64,000 nucleotides of DNA from Reticulitermes speratus (lineage: Eukaryota > Arthropoda > Insecta > Blattodea > Rhinotermitidae). A program made the position numbers and the translations under genes. A model generated the notes under the pieces. That model made no database searches. It was not told the DNA's origin and saw only the letters and a program-made list of their open reading frames with translations. This document shows, in pieces, positions 1 through 9,772 of this stretch (position 1 is its first letter; every line of letters begins with the position of its first letter). The stretch lies in NCBI GenBank assembly GCA_021186555.1, contig JAJKFL010000039.1, positions 40,744,610 through 40,808,609 on the forward strand, in the 5' to 3' direction.

Positions 1-599
1 ACTTACAGAGTTCAAATGCTCAGGGGGTCTGTTCTGCTCATCCATCTGATACCTCCATCAGAATGACACTTGCAGGTTTTATCCTAGAAATTGAGTTCCA
101 AGCCCCTTTTTGTGTACATAAGCCAGTTTATTGCCTACAAAGAAAACTCTTCCATAGGTTTTGTCCCCTTGTCCAAATATTCCATAACCGTTCTGTACAT
201 ACAATTTATTCCGGCATAGAATTTGTTACACTGTTTATCAAGTCAGTCAGTCATGTTTCTGTGGTGGTAGTTCTTTAATTTTTGTGGGTGTAAAATTCCG
301 AGCGAGATGTTCTGCAAGTTTTTCAGAATTTCCGCGCCGAAGCTTACAGAGACAATTCCAAGGTCAACTGTCCAACCCATTTGTTTTTTATTTATACTCC
401 GGCAGTTATAATTACGTACTTTTAAGAGGTAGATTTTTTTAAATTTCAGTTTCATTGAAATATGCAAAGCTTTGAGAAATGAGAATTCCGGCATTTCTAC
501 AAATTTAAACACCCCAACTGGACGGATAATTTTTGGTACATGAACAACATGTATAATACAACTACTTCAGCGCCCTTAGAGTAAACAACATACTATAAC
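1..599. other. No recognisable gene
   Basis: AT-rich sequence with only short open frames (for example 63-278 plus and 243-512 minus) that resemble no family I know. No repeat family shared with the rest of the window was recognised. It could be 3' flank or intron of a neighbour to the left. Confidence 0.4.
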
Positions 600-970
600 T
601 TGATCCACATATTTCCCGTTATTCGCATAACCGATTACAGACAGCATGAATCCGAGGCGCACAGCAGCACAAGCCAGAGGTTATCCGTGACACGCTAATT
701 TCTGTGGCAGCGAGCGAAGATGTGGTCACAATGCTCACGGAGCTCGCGCAATCTGGGGACAGAGAGTGCCATGTAGGCGATGAAACAGGTTTAGTCTGTA
801 GTCTGTGCCACAGAATACTTGGTAGATGCGTGTTCAACTGTTTAGAGTGGTTTTGCTTACTGGTGCTGCGTGCACGTATTTGATCCGTGGGTTAGCGCCA
901 TGAGCAGTGGGCGATATGCGCTAGATAATCTGTCGGTAAGCGTTTGTTACGTCGTAACACACATGCAAAG
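600..970 (+). promoter_or_regulatory. CpG-rich block, candidate promoter and leader exon of GPN1
   Basis: This block is richer in CpG than its surroundings and ends in a good 5' splice site, CAAAG followed by GTAAGAAGG, at 970/971. The GPN1 start codon lies just inside a later exon whose acceptor is at 3871/3872, so a non-coding first exon must exist upstream, and this is the best candidate. Part of the block (about 655-880) is also open on the plus strand without a recognisable product. The leader exon is an inference; no transcript evidence is available. Confidence 0.3.
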
Positions 971-1315
971 GTAAGAAGGTGGTTGTTGATGGGGTTGTGG
1001 TTATGTCTGTTATTACACGTTTTGGACGGATAATATAAGTTATGTTCAGTGATGTATGTTAAGGAAGGGAATGTAGGCATGAAATTATTGACGTATTATG
1101 AAGATCTTTATTTATAATTGATTAGCTGAGTGCCTGGAAACACGGTTCACAAACTCATAACTGCAGCACCACATCGCCGAACATAACTAGGCCTTCGCGA
1201 AAAGCCATAAGACGTAAGGTGTGCATTGCAGAGCACGTTAAATGTAATCTGCTTTTGACCAGTGCTTGGTTAAGGAACAGTCTGTCGGGCTTATATTAGT
1301 TGTAGTCGGGTTTTT

Positions 1316-1602
1316 CCTAGTGGTTTAGATAGTCTGTATACGACTCGCTATGGGCTGAACGGCCCAGGGATCAAATCCCAGTGGCGGCGAGATTTTCTGC
1401 ACCCGTTCATACTGGCCGTGGGGCCCACCCATCTCCCTGTACAATGGGTACAGGTGTCTTTCCCGGGGCAAAGCGGCCGGTGCGTGGCGTTGACAGCTTA
1501 CCTCCACCTAGCGCCAAGGGTAAAAAAAAGTTTAGAGATACACCTCTACTCCCTCTCTGGGCTCTCATGGCCTGTTCTAGGATGAACTTTACCTTTACCT
1601 GG
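1316..1602 (+). mobile_element. tRNA-derived SINE, family S1
   Basis: Type copy of the commonest SINE family here. The 5' part is tRNA-like, with a B-box-like GGATCAAATCC at about 1368-1379. The body carries the landmarks CCGTGGGGCCCACCC, CAATGGGTAC and CTAGCGCCAAGG. The 3' end is ACTTTACCTTTACC, a short repeat in place of poly(A), as in SINEs that borrow a LINE tail. RNA polymerase III transcription and LINE-driven retroposition are expected from the class. Confidence 0.8.
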
Positions 1603-3871
1603 TGGTGGAGGAGGAATGAATAATCTTTAATGTCGAGATTTCTGGCATTGTGTGGTGTTTTATGTAAGTACAGAAGTTTCTGCAGTTCAGCTTGACATTA
1701 ATTTGCACCTGTAATGCATTTTTACTACCATTCAGCATTTTATGATGCTGTTACAGTGATACGTTTGCCACCGAAATCCAAATTTTTTTACTTCGTATTT
1801 GGAACAGTTTTGTTACAAGTTAGAACATTTTGAAAGTGAATAACTGTTCTTTTTACAACACAATTCAAAATCATTCACTTTACTTTCTTTCAAACATCTT
1901 AAAGCTTGAACTGGCTTGGAGTGTTTAAAGCACAACCTTTGTTTCTCTCTGTACTCTTTTACTTTTTTTTGCAGAATGTTTCCATTAATTTGCTGTTCTA
2001 TCAGTTGCCTCGGGAACTGGCAGAAGAATTTTTCTTAGTAGTCATTCATTCTTACTGCTAACATTTTTTCCTTGCTTGGCCCTGAATGGTTTTGCCTTTG
2101 TTTTGACTGTTGGCCATTTATAATACACATGACTGTTCGGTCAGGTGTAACCACTGGTAATTAATTCAAATACTTTTAACAGATACAAGAGTACAAGTAG
2201 TAATTTTGTACACAGGTAACTACCAAGTTAAAATAAACTTTGCAGAACTCCTAATTTAGTATGGTGGTATCTGAACAGGAAATCCTGTTCCATATCGCCT
2301 TACTTAAACAGTTGTCTGTTCCTTCTTTCTAATACTTGATCAATAACCAAGCTCTTATGTCCAGTAATACGTAGTTTTAACTAACACCATGGAACACAGT
2401 CTTTAAGAAGCAAATTAGTGCTCAGCTGATCTGCATTATGTTCAATTCGAAATTCCAATTACCACAAGAGATTGCCACTGATCCCTATTCTGTTTTTTAA
2501 GATCCATTTTAATATTCCATCATCTCATCTATGCCTGTGCCTTCCTGTTGGTGTTTCTCCTGAGTGATTTTTGATCACAGTTTGGAATACTTCCCCTTAC
2601 TGATAAGAATCAATATAATAGTTTGAAGTATTTATGTTTTAGGCTGGGGTATGAAAAATTTAGGAGCCAGACTTCTTCTTTCTTTTTTGGATTTACGTTG
2701 TAACACCGAACAAACTTATACCTTCCACTGTTGCCAAGATGATACCACATCAAAATGAAAAACTCATAACCCCTGGAAATGCATAAAAAAAAGTCTCATA
2801 TTAAACTCCTTATTGAACATTCAAATACAAACACAATTGTCCCGCACAGTACTACTGACCACCTACCTCTTCAGGTCCTGGTCCATGTACCCTTCACTCC
2901 ATCTTTTGCACCAGTTGTGGCAAAAGTGCTGAAAGTTCCTTCTATATATTTTTGTATTACGTTGGTTAGACTGTTGGTGGCAGTGAGCAAACTGTTCACT
3001 AATGAATTGATTATAGACCTAGGATTTTTAAACATTAAACAGACTTTGATTTACAACACATGCTTCTGAAATTTTAAACACCACAACAAATTATGTAGGC
3101 ACCATGATGACCTGGTACCCAGGATTTATTGAATTCTGCATTAGGTTCTTTACTTTAATTGTTGTGTTTAAGTAATGAAGTTTGTCGTAATGTGCTAGAA
3201 TCACATTGTTTCGGCATGCCTGTAATTCTATCTGTCCTGTTTGTGAATTAGCAAAATTAGGGCATTTAAAAAAATAATTCAAATAAAGAAACAATTATTA
3301 TTTTGTTATGATAATTTGGACAGAATTAGTAGGTCGGTGAACAGTAGGTTCTCCTTTTGTGTAAAGTTCTTGCAGTTTCCTTGATGGTTCCCATTTGTTT
3401 TTGGTGGTTTCTTGTAAAATTTGTAGTTAATGGTTCACCATTTCAAGCTTGAAATGCGTGAAAATAATATCTAAAAATTCAGTTCTTACCTTGTATAAAA
3501 TGCATTGCATTTTAATTACAAATACCATCCTGTAAGAGGAAAATAATTGCTGTTTATTGTTACGATCATATGGAGTACACAGGTACAGTACATGGGCAGA
3601 GTACTGAGATTTTTAATGTTAAAACACGTGGTACGTATAGTAACCCCGCCCCTTTAATAAGGGGTAATGGTTTTCTGTTATAAAGCGGGTCGAGAGCAGT
3701 TGATTATGAACTGACTGGGGTGGGTTCCAGTGTCAGGGTTTTGTCATGAATTCCCTAACAACATGTAATTTTCTGATCAGGTTAGTAACCGGCAGCTGTT
3801 GAAGAGGTCACTGCGAGACTGTAGAAACAGGATAAAGGCACTTGCACCCTTAAACATGTTTCTGTTTACAG
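1603..3871. other. Presumed first intron of GPN1; no gene seen
   Basis: About 2.3 kb of AT-rich DNA without a recognisable coding exon. A segment at about 3594-3652, ending in TATAGTAACC, resembles 28577-28633 and is probably an old dispersed repeat. The stretch 3640-3700 contains a short inverted CCCCTTTAATAAGGGG. The sequence ends in the polypyrimidine tract and CAG that precede GPN1 coding exon 1. Confidence 0.35.
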
Positions 3872-6800
3872 AACATGTCTACCAGTGAACAGATGCCACA
3901 AGAAGGTCCAACAGATACTACAGCTGTGAAGCATGCACAGCACCCTGTCTGCCTCATCATACTGGGGATGGCTGGTTCTGGGAAGACCACATTTGTCCAG
4001 AGGTTGACATCACATCTGTATGAACAAAATCGTCGACCATATACAATTAATCTGGATCCAGCGTGCCTAGAGGTCCCATACCCGGCAAATATAGGTCTGT
4101 TTTACCATTTGCATCCTAACTCATAATAAATGTTTTTCTTGAGACTAGTTTGCAGAATGTTACATACATACATGCATTCCATGGATCCATAAGTCTGTCA
4201 AAGTGACAGCTGGATGTGGAATAAGTCATAATATACAAATATACAGCTATACAGACTATACAATTTTACATTTGAACACTGTAAACTAAAACACTATAAA
4301 CGTGTTACATACCGCACTATGAACCATCTTTATACATAAAAAATTCATCTACTGAGTAAAAGCAGTATGTATTTAAGTATTTTCTTAATGCTACTTTAAA
4401 TTTTGTCTTTTCATTCTTAAGACTTACGAGACTCAGAGGGAGTCTGTTGAAAATTGTGATACTGGCATAGACTGTACTTTTTTGAAAACAAGATAGGTTG
4501 GCATTTGGTCTGTGCAGGTGGTGCTTATTGCTGTGTCTGTACTGTGTATAGATGAATTTGTTTGAAAATGTTCTTGATTTTTAAAATAAAGTTCATTAAT
4601 GAAAATACATATTGACATGGAATAGGTAAAATCTCTAAGAATGTCTGTCTGTAATATTTTTAAAAGTATTTTTATAGTTCTCTTGTAAGGCAAATAGGGG
4701 ATCCTTCAAATCAGCAACATCAAATGGCAGTGGTTAAACGGTTTGAACTTCTATGAGGTTTGATATTGTCATGGTGATGAGTATTAAGATCACACAGTCT
4801 TCTGGGATATGATGCCATGTAGTTTGGTAGAGAGGTACCAGTGTTTCAGATGAGACTGCTACCTCATTTCTCTACGCTGAACATGAAGACATCAGGTTCC
4901 TCCCAGGACACTGATACATATCTACCAGACTGTATGGCATTACATCTCAGAATACAGTTATCTTAGTTAGAAGCAGTGCACCTTTTTCTCACTACTCCCT
5001 TCCTCCAACGGAAGTGCAGTTGGCAGTACTAGCACAGCAAAGTAGATGGCCTTTAGCACATTCTTAGACTATTTTCCTTCCTTATAGAAAGAAAGCTACT
5101 GTACTCTATTTCCACATAAAGCAGTGGTTAGGACCTCCCAGAAAGGGTTTTCTTGCCTTGCATAGGATGGTGCATGTTTAAAAATTTGCATCTTTTTGTT
5201 AACATCATTTTTGCAAGATTAATGTTCTGACAGAAGCGTTGCTGAAGATTCAAGTCTTCTGGGTTGTGATCGTAGGTGTAATCTGGGCTGAGAATGGGGG
5301 GCAGATGCCCCTCCAATATTTTTTCTACCTAAGAATAGTTCCCCCCCCCCCCCCCAAATGTTATTAGCAAAGTTACGTGTATGTGTGTGATGGTATGCCA
5401 TTGGCCACATGGTTCCTGACTTGTGGAAGGAATGTAGCACCATCTTCAGGGTGAAGCAGTTAAAGAAGAGGAGCCTGAAGATGATGGCACTTCTATCCTT
5501 TGAAATGTCAGGAACTACATGCCAGTGTCCCATCCCACAAGACTTGAATCTTCAAGTTTATTTTTGTCTTAACTGACAAATGACAGTGTGCTTTTTGTAT
5601 TAATGTTACATTTCTGTGTAGGTTTCATTAGGTTATTTCAAGTTCAGGCCACCATATCGTAAGAAGTTAAAATTTTCTTTCCTATTAGCAGTGAAGTATG
5701 AAGGCATGTAGGGATAGTGAAGGTAAAGCTGTCACTTTGTTAACATAAGCACTAAACGGTGGCGAGCGACCATTACACTCGGCAACGCAGTAGGTTGATA
5801 AAGCAGTAACGATCTGCACTTTGTGTTTGGAAGGTACTCTGTTTTCTGGTTAAGCCGTCCTGGCCAGATTCCAAGTCTGGCCATGCAAATTGTGGTGTAG
5901 GACTTTGAGAGTAGTTTGTGACTGCCTGTCCTCGGATCCATGCTTCTTCTTCTTTCTATGGGCCCGTCGGCATTTGCTCCGGATGCACCGCAGCCTTAGG
6001 CTTATTGTGCTCACCCTTAGTCTTTCTTTCAGCATTGGTTCATTAGCCCTGTGTTGCTAATAAAGAGACACAGGTCTTTTAGTGGAGCCAAGCTTATATC
6101 TCTTGGTTCAGCGAACATCTTCCCAAAGAGCTTATAACGTTGTCGAGCCAGTGCCTTGCAACCACAAACAATATGGTGCACAGTTTCAGTCTCCGACCCA
6201 CAAAATCTGCAGGTCGGATCTCCTTCGAAGATGCCCATAATGTTCAAGTGCTTCCTCACAGGTGCGTGTCCTGTGAGGAATGCTACTACTGATCTAAGTT
6301 GATTCCTGCTCAATTTGATCAGGCCGTCAGCTTTCTTCTTGCATGGTCCATTGATAAAAAGTTTACCATGTTTGTGACCTGGTATACTGTTCCAGGTAGT
6401 TAAATGTTGACACTCAGTCCAGTTCTTGATTGCTTCTCTCGGATCCATGCTTACTCATCAGCAAGTATACACCTCAAACTGCTCCCTTCCTAACATTTTT
6501 AAGACCAAATCCTGTTGAAATGTTTAGCTTCTTGTGTCACTTGCACAGGGAAACTGTCATTTCTTTGCTTTCCACTTGTAAACAATTTGATGGCCCCTGA
6601 TTTACTGGCATCAAGCACTTGCTTCCAGTAGACATTCCCAGTGTAAATTAGTCTTATTACTTTATAGACATGGAAGCACTTTAAAGAAGATAGTGTGTAA
6701 TTTAACATATCTCAGCTTTTTGAATGAACATAATGCCTTTCTCTGGAAGACCTGTCAAGCCTTGAAGGTACCAATTGACCTCCCTTATAGTGCCAAAAGT

Positions 6801-9741
6801 GCAGACTCAGTGCTGCTATATCTCCATTTCTGCATGCAACGTCATGGCATGTTGCTTCATTAATTCAACACAGATGACTTTACCTTTGCCTTTCCAGGCT
6901 ATTTTAGTTGGGCAAACATTTCTCATGAATTACTGAATGTTCCAGACATTCGAGACACTGTGAACTACAAGGAGGTGATGAAGCAGTATGGTCTGGGTCC
7001 CAATGGGGCCATCGTCACATCTCTGAACCTGTTTGCCACCAAGTTTGACAAGGTAATCTCCCTCCTGGAGAAGGCCTCCTCTACACATGAAGTAGCTGTG
7101 ATCGACACTCCAGGGCAGATTGAGGTGTTCACGTGGTCTGCGTCAGGCAACATTGTGACTGAAGCGCTGGCATCGACATTCCCCACTGTTGTGGTGTATG
7201 TGATGGACACTGTACGCAGCATAAATCCCATCACATTTATGTCTAATATGCTGTATGCTTGCTCCATTCTCTATAAGACCAAGCTACCATTTATTGTCGC
7301 CATGAATAAGGTGGGTTTGGGATTTTATGGTATTTATGATCATGTCTTGTTACTTTTAATGTTACTTGTGAAAGTAACTTCTTGCTGAGATTGGTCAGCC
7401 CAGTTACTACAGCATCCAGGCTACAGGCTGGATGTCCAGTAATTGGGGCATGATTCCTGGCAGGGGTGGGTATTTCTGATTTATCCACAGCATACAGACT
7501 GGCTCTGCAACGTACACTCCCTTCTATACAATGGATACCAGAGGCTTGTTCCCCAGGGGTAAAGTGGCTGGGAAGTGAAGCAGACAGTGTATGGAGCTAT
7601 ACTGCTGCTTCCCTATACATATTCCTATGATGCCATGTAATTCAGTACAGACACAATTTTACCTTCACACATTGCTTGTTGTCACTAAGTAGTCCTTAAA
7701 GGCTTGTGTATTAGGGATTTTCCTGTTCAGCGTCCTGTTTATAACAGCTCTGAGGGTCACATATCCTGATAGCATCCCCCCGCCCCCCTATTTGTAGGTT
7801 AGAGGGTTTGGAAAAATAAAGTAGTAATGACACAGCATTCCATGTACAGAATAGAGATTTTACGTTGTGTTCACCGTGCATCTTGACATCAATTTCACGT
7901 TGTGTTCACCGTGCATCTTGACATTAATTTCACGTTGTGTTCACCGTGCATCTTGACATTAATTTCACGTTGTGTTCACCGTGCATCTTGACATTAATTT
8001 CACGTTGTGTTCACCGTGCATCTTGACATTAATTTCACGTTGTGTTCACCGTGCATCTTGACATTAATTTCACGTTGTGTTCACCGTGCATCTTGACATT
8101 AATTTTCAGATCTTAACCAACGAATGCACTTTTTTATTTTCGTATTTCTGTCCAATTCACCCTACACATGTTTCGGCCGTAACTCTGCCATCATCACGGT
8201 ACATTGATAAGTTCACTTCACTGTTCACCGGTCCATTTGGTATTATCACAGCCGTTACACTGTTTGAGGCTATTTTTTACATTGACAATCCCCGGTATAC
8301 AAAATTTCTTCAAGTTTTTTTCTTGAAATGTCTTGGTGCATATAGTGTTTATATAGCATTAGAAGTGTAAAGTGTAGCACTATAAGTTGTGAATATAAAG
8401 CACTGTGTCGGAAGTTGTTGGAATCGTTAAAATTATTAAAATTATTATTATTAAAATTGTTAACTTATTGTGAACTTATCAATGTACCCCTGATGATGGC
8501 CGAGTCACGGCCGAAACATATGTAGGGTGAACTGAACATAAATACGGAAATAAAAAAGTGCATTCGTTGGTTAAAAAACTGAAAATTAACAGAATAGAGA
8601 GTTTATCAACCACTGAATGTTCCTGCACACTGATGTAACACATAAAAACCAGTGAAGTAAGGTTGTCTTGAAGTGGCCTTTGAAAATCGTGTTTATGGAG
8701 CTGGGGGGCAACATTTCTGCATGAACATTGACGTTGAATAATATCAATATTCTGATATTCTGACCCTTCAGAGGACAGTGGTATCTATGAGTACCACATG
8801 CTTTAACATATTTTTAAAACATTTGGTTGTTTGCTAGAAGACAGGAACAGACTTTAAAATAGTTTTTTAAACATTTTGACTTAAGAATTACACAAGTGCA
8901 CTTTGTCCTGTTTGTAATACACAGGTAGACGTTGTGGAGCATACCTATGCAGTGGAGTGGATGCATGACTTTGAAGCATTCCAAGAGGCCTTAGAGTCTG
9001 AAACTTCTTACATCTCAAACCTAACACGATCCATGTCATTAGCCCTGGATGAATTCTACAGCAACTTGCGGTGTGTTGGCGTGTCAGCTCTGACAGGTGT
9101 CGGAGTGCCTGAGTTCCTCAAACTGGTTCAGGAAGCTGCTGAGGAGTATGAGAGGTGACTGCAGACTAAGAATATGTGAGGCAGTGAATTGTGCATATTC
9201 ATTGTTTCAGGAACTGTGGCTGTCATCAGGGGTTGATGTAACAAGTGACACAGCTCATGTCCTGGTTCTGGCATGGAACACTTGGGGAACATTGAGTAGA
9301 CTGTGGCAGTAGACATCACAGTCAAGCTGCCATCCCAAAGCCCGCCGGTTAAGCACCATGGTCTGTGATGTCAGAGTTGAGGTCCTCGTGCCTTTGCTTC
9401 TGAGGATTCAGGTCTGCTGATATATGAAGCTGTGTCATTGGGTCAGTGGTTCCTGACATTTTGAAGACCGTATGTTCCTTTGAACGCCGATTCCAGTGGC
9501 CGTGCGGTCTAAGGCGTGGGTCTTCGGCCGCTCGCTTACTAGGATCGTGGGTTCGAATCCCACCGGGGCATGGATGTCTGTCTCTTGTGACTGTTGTGTG
9601 TTGTAAGGTAGAGGTCTCTGCGACGGGCTGGCCCCTCATCCAGAGGAGTCCTACCGACTGTGGTGTGTCTCAAATGTGTCTGACCATGAAACCTCAACGA
9701 AACGAGGAGGCCCAGGCCCATATAGGGCTGTCGAGCCATGC

Positions 9742-9772
<31 letters not shown>

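Noticed and set aside
7861-8105. CRISPR-like array
   Set aside because: Units are contiguous with no unique spacers, and the sequence is from an animal.
9488-9575. A tRNA-Leu gene
   Set aside because: The tRNA-like part is the head of SINE S3, followed by a SINE body and poly(A); a second copy at 51.9 kb has the same body.
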